Shown here: in pieces, positions 32,645 through 42,876 of the stretch
Position numbering within the stretch: the first letter of the stretch is position 1
Layout of the letters: each line of letters opens with the position of its first letter
The notes under the pieces: generated by a model
Seen by the model: the letters and a program-made list of their open reading frames with translations, nothing else
Told to the model about the DNA's origin: nothing
Databases searched by the model: none
Assembly: GCA_027559495.1 (NCBI GenBank)
Contig: JAMXSV010000008.1
Location: forward strand, 682,001-746,000
DNA length: 64,000 nucleotides
From: Aurifilum marmelostoma
Lineage: Eukaryota > Ascomycota > Sordariomycetes > Diaporthales > Cryphonectriaceae
Reading direction: 5' to 3'
Made by a program: the position numbers and the translations under genes

Positions 32645-33120
32645 GATATGTTTTTTCTTTCCCTTCGTGACGGCATAAAGACGATATGAGACATACAACA
32701 TATACATCAAACATCTTCACTTGATTATTTGACTCGGCGTTTTGTGGTGGGGAACTGGGTGGTGGATCGTCATGATATCATATACACACAGCATTTAGCA
32801 CCATCTCAGGATAAAGACAAACCTTAAGCGTTACAGGACCATCAAATATATGTTGTGTCACAGGGATGCCGTCTGCATTGAAATCCTTATTCTTACCCAG
32901 GTATCGTCATCAAGTAAGCATATGCCCCTGTATCTCTCATCATCGTTGGACTTTCTAGTTTGAACCTGAACGCCTGCATGCCTGTTATGCCATGACGCCG
33001 AAACCTAAATCATGGAGAAGACTCTCCCCTCCTTGCCGGCCCTTGATGCAATCCCATGATGTGCTCAAACGGGTAGCTGCAACCCCTCCCCCAGCTGACT
33101 TTTGCCTTGCTCCGTAGGGC
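32645..33120. other. Intergenic between convergent 3' ends
   Basis: This is 3' flanking DNA of two converging genes, AT-richer than its surroundings. Nothing else is recognised. Confidence 0.6.
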
Positions 33121-34443
33121 CTACGCAAAGTGTATATTCTCCTTGTTGAACGCATAGAGAAGCTTCAGGAAGGCATTCTCATCCAGCTTGCCCGCGCGCT
33201 GGTCCGCCATGTCCGTGCCCTGCAGGACCCTTGTGATCTTGGACCGCACGAGCTCCGCGACTCTGGTCTTCTTTCTCCTGCTGGGCGTCTTGGCCGTGTG
33301 GTTCGACGCTGCCGCCTGCTCCTTGAAGAAAGCAGGCAGGTCGTCATCGTCGTCCTCGTCGTCTTCCGCCTCCTGGATCTGTTCGTCTCCATCAACATCC
33401 ATGATGCCTCCCCACTCCCCCTCCGTCGCCGCCGGCCCCGTCCACGTCCATGGTTGCATCCTCGTCCACCGCTCCCGCCTCGTCCTCCTCTCCGCCGTCC
33501 TCGACGACAGTCTCGTCCACGGGGACGTTGTTCAGGGCGCACCAGGTCCTATAGTTCCTCTCGACGAGGGCGAGAACCTCCTTGGTGCCGAAGCTGGCGC
33601 GGACCGTCTTGTTCTTGCGGCTGAAGACGATGCGCAGCAGGCCGTCGAACTCGGCCCAGCTGACGGCGGGCCTGTCCCTGCCCAGCTTGGGCTCTATGCG
33701 CACGACAGAGGACTCGACCTGGGGCGGGGGGCGGAAGTTCTGCCGGCCGACCTTCATGATGTGGGTGATCTTGGAGAAGAACTGGGCGTTGACGGAGAGG
33801 CGGTTGTAGAGGGGGTCGCCCGGGCGGGCGGTGAGGCGGAGGGCGAATTCTCTCTGTTCGGACCGTCGCCATACAGTTCAGCCAGCATGCTCCGCAGGTC
33901 AGGTTTGTTAAGGAAGAAAAGAAGAAAAAAAAGGTAAGGAGTACTTGCCTGGAACATGAGGATGCAGCACCTTGGCGGGTTCGGCATGCTCAGCAGCTTG
34001 AAGACGAGGGGGCTGGAGATCTGGTATGGGGTGTTGGAGATGCAGACGTCGTGGGGCGGGAAGTCGAGCTTGATGGCGTCGCCCAGCAGGACCTCGAGCT
34101 TCTTCTGGCTCGGGGTGCCCATGACGCGCTTGGTGATCTCGCTGGCCATGCGCGGGTCGAGCTCGACGGCGACAAGCCTCTTGGCCCTGTCGAGGATGCG
34201 CACGCTGATGTTGCCCGTGCCGGGGCCGATCTCGAGGACCGTGTCGGTGGGCTTGAGGTTGGCCTTGTCCACGATGGCGTCGGCTATGCCTGGGTTCTTG
34301 AGTATGTGCTGGCCCACGTTTGTGTTGAACTTGAAGACGTTGTTCTTGGCCGCGGCGGCCGATGCCTTCTTGGAGGGGCGGTCGTAGGGTGTGGAGGAGG
34401 AGGAGGGTGCGCCGCCTTTGCGCTTGGTGTTGGCCTTGCCCAT
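33121..34443 (-). CDS. dim1: DIM1, 18S rRNA N6,N6-dimethyladenosine transferase
   Basis: Dim1 dimethylates two adjacent adenines in the 3' terminal helix of 18S rRNA and is needed for 40S maturation in the nucleolus. Exon 1 (33949-34443) encodes a Lys-rich start (MGKANTKRKGG), FNTNVGQHILKNP and the AdoMet motif VLEIGPGTGNISVRIL. VAVELDPRMA and the catalytic SNTPYQISSPLVFKLL follow. Exon 2 starts at 33853 with REFALRLTARPGDPLYNRLS and continues through RQNFRPPPQVESSVVRIEPK. The end is KLDENAFLKLLYAFNKENIHFA, typical of the family. The 95-nt intron uses a GC donor (CAG|GCAAGT) and an AACAG acceptor. The acidic linker contains a frame break near the C5 run at 33417-33421 (+ strand). Correcting by one base joins the acidic linker to EGEWGGIMDVDGDEQ and gives 408 residues. 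Confidence 0.93.
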
Positions 34444-35788
34444 TTTGAGGTGAGGTTTCTGGGAGGTTGGCCTATAATATGATGACCATTACTTGATTTT
34501 GGTAGTTCTGCAGCGAGATATGTTCTGTATCATACGGAAGAATGAATTGAATTGTCCATGGAAAGAAGCCTCGAAAAATAAATTGGGCGGCTTATCGATA
34601 GGAAAGAATTCAGACCAGGGGTCTTGATGCATGCTGCGCACTGCTAAGTACTGCACGGTTCCGGGACGCTGTAGCGGGGCTGGGGTGAGGGGGGTTTAGC
34701 CTGTAGGTCGTCGGTACGATGGCAGTATTGTACCTAGGTACCACCTAACCCTGCTGCAGCCAACTCCAGTGTGCTGCAGTACTTACCATGAGAGGGTACG
34801 TCACTCTTGGGCCTGAATCACATCTGATCCAATTTCACCAAGGTGGTTTTCATTTTCTTTTCTGTCCTCTATACTTGGCATCGTGGCTTTTGTGTTCTTT
34901 TTTTTTTTTAATGACGACCAATCTCCATCTACAAGAGAGGTCTCAACTTTTTCAAGCCAACAAAACCTTCAAAACCGAACAAGACGAGGCAACTTCTTCG
35001 AGCTCACCAACATCATCATCGTCAATAACAAGATCATCACCAGCTGAGCGCTTGAAGAGCATTCTCAGGTTGGACGCCGCCCTCAGCAGGGCCAGTATTG
35101 TACAGCAACACAGCAGCAGAGGTGATCCTTGCAGGAGCAAAGAAAGGTCAAAACGGCTTTGTCGATCCAGAAACTTCCTTTACTCCCGGCGCCTCCGTTT
35201 CAAAGTCCGACCAGGCGGCCCAGTGAGGCTCAGCAGCGCTTTGCTTGCGTCGTCGCCTGGCTGAGCCTCTATAAGGCGGCAAAGGACTGGGGGCCACCCT
35301 TGACCTGACTTGGCTTCCTCTTGGTCTTACTTCAGGCGTGCGACTGTCCAATCCTATCTCACAGTCTGCTCTGGTTGGGTCAGGTCTCATTATTCCTCCG
35401 AGTTCCCATTCCTTTCCTTTCTTTTACTTTTCTTTGCTTCCTTTCCACGGCTTGTCTCCAAGGACATCAACGCGGATTAATCCACGACGACCTTGGTTCC
35501 GTCTGTCTCGCCACACAGCATTACCTGAATCGGACTTATCACCTAGGAGGGGGGAAACCCAAATCAAAGAAGAGCCCAGTGACGGTCTGTATGTACTTTC
35601 TAGGCCTGGGTTTATGACAAGACGTTCTTACCTTGGAGCCTTGGAACCATGAAGTAGTCGACAGCTGTGAGACCTGCACCTGCATCATTCAAGAGGGATT
35701 CATCTCGAGCTGGCTCCCAGACCAGCTGTTCTCATTGGAACGACCACAACTTCCAGGCCTGCCCGCTCGCAAATCGTCAGCCCTCAGT
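34444..35788. other. Intergenic, divergent promoters of DIM1 and arrestin
   Basis: This holds the upstream regions of two divergent genes. A perfect palindrome GTACCTAGGTAC is at 34730-34741 in a GTAC-rich patch (34640-34800). A T-rich tract lies near 34899. The last 450 bp is probably the arrestin leader; the open frame just before its ATG lacks any other ATG. Confidence 0.55.
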
Positions 35789-37591
35789 ATGTCGGTCCGC
35801 ATAGCTTTCAACCACCCCCCAGAGTTTTATACCAACCTCGACGTCATCTCTGGGAGGGTGATGCTGGGGATCAACAGGCCTGAGAACATCGGCGCAGTCA
35901 TTGTCAAGCTCGAAGGTGAATCCAAGACGGCCCTGAGCGCGCCCGAATACCCGGGCCTTGCCTCCAAATCACCTGGGCTTCAGAAATCCCAGGTCATCCA
36001 CGAGAACCACAAGGTCCTCTACAAGGTGCAGCAGGTCTACCCCGACGAGACCGTACCGGCCTACTCGCCATCCATACTGCTGAACCCCGGCCAGCATGTG
36101 TGGAATTTCAAGTTCAAGGTCCCCTTCAACAATGCCTGTGGTGACCCGAACGCCATGGCACAGATAGGTGGTCTGGCGGGCGCAGGAGGTTTTGCGGGCC
36201 CAAGTTTCTTCGGCATGGGCGGGATCAGGCTGATGGACGGGAGCAAGCAGCTCTTCTACAAGCATGTCACCAAGACCCTGCCTCCCAGCTTCACCGGGTT
36301 CCCAGGCCAGGCGGAGATCCGATACTACGTCAAGGTCACGATACAACGGCCGGGGCTCTTCAAGGAGAACCTGAGGCATCAGATCGGGTTCAAATTCCTG
36401 CCCATCGAGCCGCCACGGCCACCAGTCACAAATCAGGAGGCCTATGCGAGACGACCATTCACGTTCCGGCCAAAGAGTCCTGGCCTGGGAGGGCCCTCGA
36501 CGCCGCCCCTCAACGCGAAGAGGAGCTCCATGTTTGGGCGCAAGGCGAGCGCCCGATCGCTCGACGTCAACGGCGGCACATCCCCAGCCGCCGATCAGCC
36601 GCCATCGGTGGAGCTCTCCGCCCGTCTCCCACATCCCTCGATACTCACCTGCAACAAACCAATACCACTCCGACTGATCGCCAAAAAGCTCAAGGAGAGC
36701 GGAGCAGAGTGCTACCTTACGTCGATACAGATCGAGCTTGTGGGCACGACTGTCGTGCGGGCTCAGGGCCTCATCAACACCGAGACAACCAAATGGATCG
36801 TTGTCTCGAGGCATGGTCTTGCTGTACCTCTGCAGTGGGGCCCCGACGACGCAGTAGGCAGAGAGATGGAAGTCAATGATGTGCTCTGGAACTCGAAACC
36901 CCTCCCGAACACCGTGATGCCTAGTTTCCTCACGTGCAACCTCAAGCGGACATACTCCCTCGAGCTCAGGCTGGGCGTGAGCTGGGGAAAGCCACCAGGA
37001 ACGACGTCAGCCATACCAGGCGAGGAAGACTCAATCTCTTCCGGGAAGGGATTGAAGAAGGGAAAAGGAAAAAGCAAAGCTTACGCCACTGTGCCCGATC
37101 TGACCCAGACGCTCTTCCTGCCGTTGCACTTTAGCGCAGTACAGGTGTACTCGGGCCTGACGCCGCCGGCGGGGCTGGCGCAGGCGGCCATGATGAGCCG
37201 CAGGCAGCAGACACGCATGTCGTCACAGGCACAAAGCTCGAGGCCATCGCCACGGCCCAACGCAGCTGCATCGTCAGTGTCGAGCCCCTCGCTGCCGCCC
37301 AGACAGCAGCACGACCCGCTCTATCCTCCTCAGCTTCAGCCAGGCCAGGTGGCGGGTCAGGCTGCGACCTCTGGGAGCCCTGCTATGGGGGCCGGAAGCA
37401 GCAGCAGCGGTGGTGGTGGGGCAGGCGCCGAGGACTTTGAGAGTGTCGCGCCGCCATCCTATGATGATGCGCCGCCTAGTTACGACGAGGCAATGGCAGA
37501 TACCCTGGCACCGGTTTCGGTAGAAGGGCGGCCGGCATGGAGCGGAGTAACAAATGAGAATGCGCCGGATACCCTAGAATCGAAGAGCTGA
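35789..37591 (+). CDS. Arrestin domain protein with two PPSY motifs (ubiquitin ligase adaptor)
   Basis: This is a single exon of 600 residues. The start (MSVRIAFNHPPEFYTNLDVI) is the only ATG at the head of the frame. An arrestin N-like sandwich spans about 1-215 (SGRVMLGINRPENIGAVIVK, QHVWNFKFKVPF, EIRYYVKVTIQRPGLF). An arrestin C-like part lies at about 265-460 (LPHPSILTCNKPIPLRLIAK, SLELRLGVSW). The tail holds PPSYDDAPPSYDE, two PPxY motifs that bind WW domains of Rsp5/Nedd4 ligases. Fungal alpha-arrestins (ARTs) bring the ligase to plasma-membrane transporters for ubiquitination and endocytosis, so cargo-adaptor function follows from the family. Which transporter is unknown. A basic KKGKGKSK patch and Ser-rich linkers are probable regulatory sites. 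Confidence 0.88.
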   Translation: MSVRIAFNHPPEFYTNLDVISGRVMLGINRPENIGAVIVKLEGESKTALSAPEYPGLASKSPGLQKSQVIHENHKVLYKVQQVYPDETVPAYSPSILLNPGQHVWNFKFKVPFNNACGDPNAMAQIGGLAGAGGFAGPSFFGMGGIRLMDGSKQLFYKHVTKTLPPSFTGFPGQAEIRYYVKVTIQRPGLFKENLRHQIGFKFLPIEPPRPPVTNQEAYARRPFTFRPKSPGLGGPSTPPLNAKRSSMFGRKASARSLDVNGGTSPAADQPPSVELSARLPHPSILTCNKPIPLRLIAKKLKESGAECYLTSIQIELVGTTVVRAQGLINTETTKWIVVSRHGLAVPLQWGPDDAVGREMEVNDVLWNSKPLPNTVMPSFLTCNLKRTYSLELRLGVSWGKPPGTTSAIPGEEDSISSGKGLKKGKGKSKAYATVPDLTQTLFLPLHFSAVQVYSGLTPPAGLAQAAMMSRRQQTRMSSQAQSSRPSPRPNAAASSVSSPSLPPRQQHDPLYPPQLQPGQVAGQAATSGSPAMGAGSSSSGGGGAGAEDFESVAPPSYDDAPPSYDEAMADTLAPVSVEGRPAWSGVTNENAPDTLESKS

Positions 37592-38208
37592 GAAGGAGGA
37601 GATTGATGATAGTACACGCGTTGTCGTCAATTTGCGGATTAGTGTACGTTGATGGGACTGCTTAGCAGACCTGGTACGCCTGTGGGCATCAGTAGTTGGG
37701 AGGCAGCAGTAGGGTTGTGGTCCACTGACAGGCGTCACTGGGGATAGGAACATTTGTACTTTCTCAATCGCCCTTGTTTACAGATACCCAATGAATACTA
37801 CCATTCAAGCAGCAGTGTGTTCGGCTCATCAGGATGTGTTGATAACCATAAAAGAACATAACTACACAAGCAGGAGAGAAGGAACACGCTAATGGATTGA
37901 GAGATTTGAGAGGAAGAGAATAACAGCCTCTGATTCTTCAAGGTGCACACCATAGATTTATTATAATGGAATTAAATGTCTTTCCTTGTAGGAGAGGCCT
38001 TGGGAAAGGAAGCACACATGGTGGGCCCCCTTTTTTTTTTTTAGACATACGATACTTGACATAGTATTGTACATGAGGGTTAGGGTTTTCAATGCTGGCA
38101 TGGCCTGATCCTCTCCCTCCAGTCCTCCTCACTCTTGTCTCTAACCTCAACAACATCAGCCCATCACAAGAGAGGAGAGAGAATACACTAAGATAAACAG
38201 TTATCGCC
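37592..38208. other. Intergenic, with telomere-like box
   Basis: This holds the 3' flank of the arrestin gene and a short promoter for the micro-protein. AGGGTTAGGGTTTT (38076-38089) lies about 120 bp before the ATG. Such telobox-like sites bind Myb-type telomere factors and can act in promoters of housekeeping genes. Confidence 0.55.
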
Positions 38209-38704
38209 ATGGCGCCTCAAAGAGGCAATTTGAATCCAAGGGTAAGTCACAGTCACAAACATAACTGTGCCCTAATTTGATCAGATAGACACACACACAA
38301 CACTGCTAACCCAGACACCCACCTACAGACCATCATGGCTCCCCTGGCAGCCTTCACAATGGCCACCGTTCTATTCGTGTAAGCCCCTGCCAACAACAAA
38401 CAACCGACAGCCAGTTCAAACTAGTGCCAATATCGATCTGGAAAAGAAAAGAAAAAATCACATAATTAATCAGCATATACACACTCGTCTCTCACAGATG
38501 GACTCGCTCCTCTATACAAGCTGCCAAGGTCAACAGGGTAAGTCGTTCATGAATCCCATCTCAACCTCATCCCCCCCACCTTCCCTTCCGGGGCTCAGGT
38601 CTTCATCCCTGGCGTTACTGCGAGGCTCTTTCTAAGTACTTGAATAGGCGAACAAGACACATGAGTATAGGAACGAGAGGACTTCTTCTGGTTCTGGGCC
38701 ATGA
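38209..38704 (+). CDS. Four-exon single-pass membrane micro-protein
   Basis: Exons are 38209-38241, 38329-38378, 38498-38537 and probably 38648-38704. All introns have GTAAGT or GTAAGC donors and CAG or TAG acceptors. The phases agree, giving MAPQRGNLNPRTIMAPLAAF, then TMATVLFVWTRSSIQAAKVN and a short tail ANKTHEYRNERTSSGSGP. The total is 59 residues. Residues 13-29 form one hydrophobic segment followed by a basic region, as in small mitochondrial or ER membrane subunits. I recall similar fungal short proteins with an N-terminal MAPQRGNLNPR-like start, function unknown. Exon 4 is the least certain, because a different acceptor (38601 region) would give another tail. It was found by joining exons; no single open frame shows it. 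Confidence 0.55.
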
Positions 38705-39178
38705 TGAAGAGGGAGAAGGAAGGTTGAGGGAAATCTGCGTGCTTGTGGGGTTTGGTTCAAGGCGGGAAGGGAGGGGGGCGTGTGAGAGGTGATGCCTGAT
38801 CTCACACGTTTGCGCGGCAGCTGTGGCCTGTCGGTATTTTTTCTTCTTTTTCTGGGAAGATGCATTACCTCTTGGCTGTGGCTGGGAATGAGCATCGAAG
38901 GAATGAGAGTTGTGTTGGAGTCCCGGTCATTATCACACGGAGAGGGGCTCATATTTCCCGCTGAACAAGAAGCGAATTCACGAAGAGTGAGAATCTTTTA
39001 TATCAACCATCTCATCTGGAGAGAGTCCAAGGCAAAATGCCGGGGATCACACAGGAACGAACTGTCCTAGAAAGGAAGATAGCAGAGTCGTCAATTACAA
39101 GTCCATATCGAGACAAATATCTCTCATTGTCATTTCTTCTTTTTTCTCTCTTGCTGCTTGACTACACTACTGAACACA
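38705..39178. other. Intergenic between convergent genes
   Basis: 3' flanks of the micro-protein and PRP2. The only notable element is a T-rich tract near 38836. No gene is seen. Confidence 0.55.
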
Positions 39179-42085
39179 TCATCTCCGCTGCTTGGGCATC
39201 TTCTTCTCCTCCATGGCATCCAGCTCGTGCTTCTTGTAGAAGTGCGGCGCCAGCTCGCGCAGCCACGCGACCTCGATGGGCAGGCAGCTCCGCATGTACT
39301 CCTTGCTGGTCTGCACCAGCTCGTGGTAGATGACCGTCTTGGGCGGGGGGTCGATCTCCTTGAGCACGCTGCTGGGGTGGATCCAGACGCTCGAGTTGTT
39401 CTTGAGCGTCCTGTACCCGTCGCCCCGCCTGTCCATGCGCGTCGCGTTGCTGAAGAAGCCGGCCGTCAGGGCCCGCTGGATCGGCCGGAAGTTGTTGGCG
39501 CCGCACGACGACAGCTGCACCTCGACGCGGTCGCACAGCTTGGCCAGCTGCTCGCGCACGTCGCGCGCCCTGGTGAGCGACCGCTGCTGCAGAAAGTTCT
39601 CGCGCGACCAGATGGGCGAGAAGTCGCTCTCGACCCACTGGTTCCAGATGTTGAGCAGCGTGAGGTGGTCGCCGCCCTCCTTGACCGTGAAGCGGCGCCG
39701 GGCCGAGTCTGCGTGGATCTTCTTGTCCTTTGGCCGGAAGAAGAGCGCCGCCGCCTCGTCCAGCATGGCCACGATGCTGAGGACCTCCTCCACGGCGCCT
39801 TCTTTGCCGGACGCGATCACTGCTTTTGCAATCTCGGGCGCCGTGGGGAACTCGGCCATCTGCCGGCCGAGACGCGTCAGTTCGCCCTTGTGGTTGAGGG
39901 CCTGCAGGGCGTAGAGGTTGTCGAGCGCCGAGATGAGGGCCTCTGTGGGCGGCGGGTCGATGAAGTCAAAGTCGAGCAGCTTCTCGATGCCGAGGGACTT
40001 GAGCTGCAGCACAACGCTGTTCAGATTCGTGCGCTGGATCTCTGGCGTCGGCGACTCGTCCATCTCGTTCATGTACGAGAACTTGGTGTACAGCCGGAAG
40101 CATTTGCCTGGCCCGACACGCCCAGCACGACCGCTCCTCTGGTTGGCGGCAGCTCTGGAGCACGGCACCACGTTGAGGGACGACATGCGGGTCGCCGGGT
40201 TGTAGTAATTCTGTTTCTCATATCCCGTGTCGATGACATATACGATGTTGTCGATCGTCAGGGACGTCTCTGCAATGTTCGTGGCCAGGACCAGCTTGCG
40301 CGCATTCTCCGGTGTTGGCTCGAAGATCTTGGTCTGGAGCTCGCTGGGCAGGTTGGCATAGATCGGACAGATGATCAGCTCCTTGATGCGGCTGCCTAGC
40401 TTCCTCGCAATGTCGCTGATCTGTTGTTCGGCCGAGTCGATCTCATCCTGACCAGTAAGGAAGACCAGGATATCGCCTCTACCCTGGGTGCTGTGGATCT
40501 GAAAGACGGTAGAGATCATGGCCGCGACGTAGTTGCTCTCTGGCTGGGGTGTGTAGTAGATGTCGACGGGATACCTGCGCCCAGGGATATTGAAGATGGG
40601 TGCATCGTCAAAATAGGTCGCGAATTTGGCAGCATTCATTGTGGCTGAGGAGATGAGCAGCTTCAGGTCGGGGCGCTCCCTCGCCAGGTCCTTGAGCAGG
40701 GCCAACAAGATGTCGGTATTGACGCTTCGCTCGTGGGCCTCGTCAATCATGATGGCAGAGAAGTCGTTGAGCAGCGGATCCGTCATGAAATGTCTCAGCA
40801 GCATACCGTCTGTCATGTACTCGAGGACCGTCTTGTCGGACACGTTGTTTTCGAACCGGATGGAATAGCCCACCTCATTGCCCAGCTTGACCCCCATTTC
40901 CTCGGCAACACGAGCGGCAACACTCATCGCAGCCACCCTTCGGGGCTGCGTGCATCCAACCTTGGTCTCATCCTTGACGAATCCACCCTCGAGAAGATAC
41001 TGGGGCAGCTGCGTGGTCTTTCCACTGCCCGTCTCTCCGACGACAACAAGGATCTGGTATTCCTTGAGCGCAGCCAGGAACTCGTCCCGGTAGGCGTAGA
41101 TGGGCAGGCTCTTGCGTGTCTCCTGGATCGACAGCTGCTTCTTCTCTGCGGCATCGATCTGCGCCGCGAGATAGGCCTGCTCCTGGGTCAATTTCGGGTC
41201 GGTGCCGGCCAGCTTGGCATCCTGAATCCATTTGACGTACTGCTCCTCGTCAAAGAGGTGCTCGTACCTGCCGTCGTCCTCCAGCTCGGGCTTGAGGATC
41301 TGGGCCTTTGCCTTTTGGGCCTGCTCCCTCTCCCACTCCTCGTGCTCCGTGACAAACTTCTCCTGGCCGTATTCGTCCCGCTCGACATATCTCTTGTACA
41401 GCGCCTCCTCCTTCTTCTTCCGATCTATCTTGCCCTTCTGCGTGATGTAGTCCTCGGGCATGTAGTAGCCTTCCCGGTGGTCGTCGATGCGCAGCCTCTC
41501 CTCGGCCAGCCGCAGGAGCTCCCTGTTCTTGCGAAACTCGCGGCGCTCCCTCTCGGAGAGGCGGGGGTTGGAGCGCTCCTCCTCGAGCTCGTCGGCGACC
41601 TGTTTCCGCAGCAGGGCGATCTTCTCAGTCTCCCGCTTCTGCATGTAGGTCTGCCGGGAGCGGATGCGCAGGTCGTCGACATCGCGCTTCTCGTCCGCCG
41701 CCCTGGATCTCGCGAGGTCGTCGCGCCTGCTGCTTCTCGAGTCGCCGCCCTTCTCCTTCTCCCGGAGCCGCCTGTCGAGGGCGTCACGCTCCTCCCTGTC
41801 GCGGGCGTCGTCCGACATGTCTTGGGCGGGAGGCTCTTCGTCGTCGTCATCGTGGTGGCTGACTTTTACGCGCTTGGAGGCCGACTCCCGGAACTCGGGC
41901 TCCTCCTCACCATCTTCCTCTTCCGCTGGCGACTCGTCAGCCCATCTATCGTCGTCGCGGTGCCTTCGGTGGTGCTTTGACCTCTTGTGTCGATCCTTGT
42001 CCTTGCTCTTCTTCTTCCTCTCCTCCCTGGGCGCCTCTTGAGGCTCATCGTCCATAGAGACGAAAGCGTACCTCTTGGAAGCCAT
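39179..42085 (-). CDS. prp2: DEAH-box pre-mRNA splicing helicase, PRP2/DHX16
   Basis: Prp2 (human DHX16, S. pombe Cdc28) is the ATPase that remodels the Bact spliceosome so the first splicing step can occur. The single-exon product is 968 residues. An Arg/Asp/Glu-rich N-terminus (about 1-190) carries HKRSKHHRRHRDDDR. DEYGQEKFVTEHEEWERE and DGRYEHLFDEEQYVKWIQ follow, which are typical of the DHX16 group rather than Prp16, Prp22 or Prp43. Motif I GETGSGKT lies at about 350, TQPRRVAAMSVAARVAEEMG after it, DEAH at about 448, SAT at about 480, NIAETSLTIDNIVYVIDTG and QRSGRAGRVGPGKC at about 650. The winged-helix, ratchet and OB-fold C-terminal regions follow. All catalytic residues are intact. No intron is needed, which is notable in a splicing-factor gene of this size. 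Confidence 0.95.
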   Translation of the reverse strand: MASKRYAFVSMDDEPQEAPREERKKKSKDKDRHKRSKHHRRHRDDDRWADESPAEEEDGEEEPEFRESASKRVKVSHHDDDDEEPPAQDMSDDARDREERDALDRRLREKEKGGDSRSSRRDDLARSRAADEKRDVDDLRIRSRQTYMQKRETEKIALLRKQVADELEEERSNPRLSERERREFRKNRELLRLAEERLRIDDHREGYYMPEDYITQKGKIDRKKKEEALYKRYVERDEYGQEKFVTEHEEWEREQAQKAKAQILKPELEDDGRYEHLFDEEQYVKWIQDAKLAGTDPKLTQEQAYLAAQIDAAEKKQLSIQETRKSLPIYAYRDEFLAALKEYQILVVVGETGSGKTTQLPQYLLEGGFVKDETKVGCTQPRRVAAMSVAARVAEEMGVKLGNEVGYSIRFENNVSDKTVLEYMTDGMLLRHFMTDPLLNDFSAIMIDEAHERSVNTDILLALLKDLARERPDLKLLISSATMNAAKFATYFDDAPIFNIPGRRYPVDIYYTPQPESNYVAAMISTVFQIHSTQGRGDILVFLTGQDEIDSAEQQISDIARKLGSRIKELIICPIYANLPSELQTKIFEPTPENARKLVLATNIAETSLTIDNIVYVIDTGYEKQNYYNPATRMSSLNVVPCSRAAANQRSGRAGRVGPGKCFRLYTKFSYMNEMDESPTPEIQRTNLNSVVLQLKSLGIEKLLDFDFIDPPPTEALISALDNLYALQALNHKGELTRLGRQMAEFPTAPEIAKAVIASGKEGAVEEVLSIVAMLDEAAALFFRPKDKKIHADSARRRFTVKEGGDHLTLLNIWNQWVESDFSPIWSRENFLQQRSLTRARDVREQLAKLCDRVEVQLSSCGANNFRPIQRALTAGFFSNATRMDRRGDGYRTLKNNSSVWIHPSSVLKEIDPPPKTVIYHELVQTSKEYMRSCLPIEVAWLRELAPHFYKKHELDAMEEKKMPKQRR

Positions 42086-42876
42086 GGTGGTGGTCGTCGT
42101 CTGTTGACGGTGAGGCTAGAAAAACTGACCCGCCTGGACTTGATTGTACAGTAGCAGTATGTCTCCCGGGGGCAGGGGTAGCAGTCTGGGGACACACGGC
42201 AGTGACTAAGCTGCTATTGTTTAGTGGTTACAGTGCTGTTACTGGCTGATTTTGGCGCAATACTACCCCCAAGTTAGGCGGGCCCCTTCTGAATTCTGCC
42301 ATGTATATGTAGAGGCAGTGTATTTTGTATTTCCCTACAGAGGCTCATCAACCTCTTAAGAATTCCCTCTGAAGTACCTCTTCATATACGCTCATAACTT
42401 TCTATGAGATCAGACATAATTGTAATTCTCAAGCAATGAGGGTTGGAAAAGTAGGGACAACAAATGTCCAGAAATGTACAGAGGTACAAGCTGGGTACTA
42501 GTGCATAGTGACAGGCCTAAAGGATGTCACCAGGCATGTCCCTTGTCCCCTGTGATGCAACCGAGACCTGCTGTACTTATCTTATCAGGACCCTTGCTTA
42601 AAGACCCGACTTACACGCAGCCAGGCATTTTAACACGCTGGTGTTTTCTGCCGGCGACGAACAAAGCTCCAAGCATAACCTACTCTTTCTTCCCTTCTAC
42701 CCTCACTTTTTGTGTCAAGGAACTCCTCACCTCTTGTCGCTCCTTCAGAGAAACTTTGGTTCCTCTCCAATGTGTTGTCTACATTCTTGCTAGTCTCGGA
42801 ATTTTTTTTTTCCACTTCCAACACAAAAACAAAAGAGCAGGGCGTTCAGCAGCAAAAGGGAAGCACACACAGCGAT
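42086..42876. other. Divergent promoter region of PRP2 and SCJ1
   Basis: Both genes point away from this 791-bp stretch. It holds pyrimidine tracts (42690-42760) and A-rich leader sequence just before the SCJ1 ATG. No further gene is seen. Confidence 0.55.
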
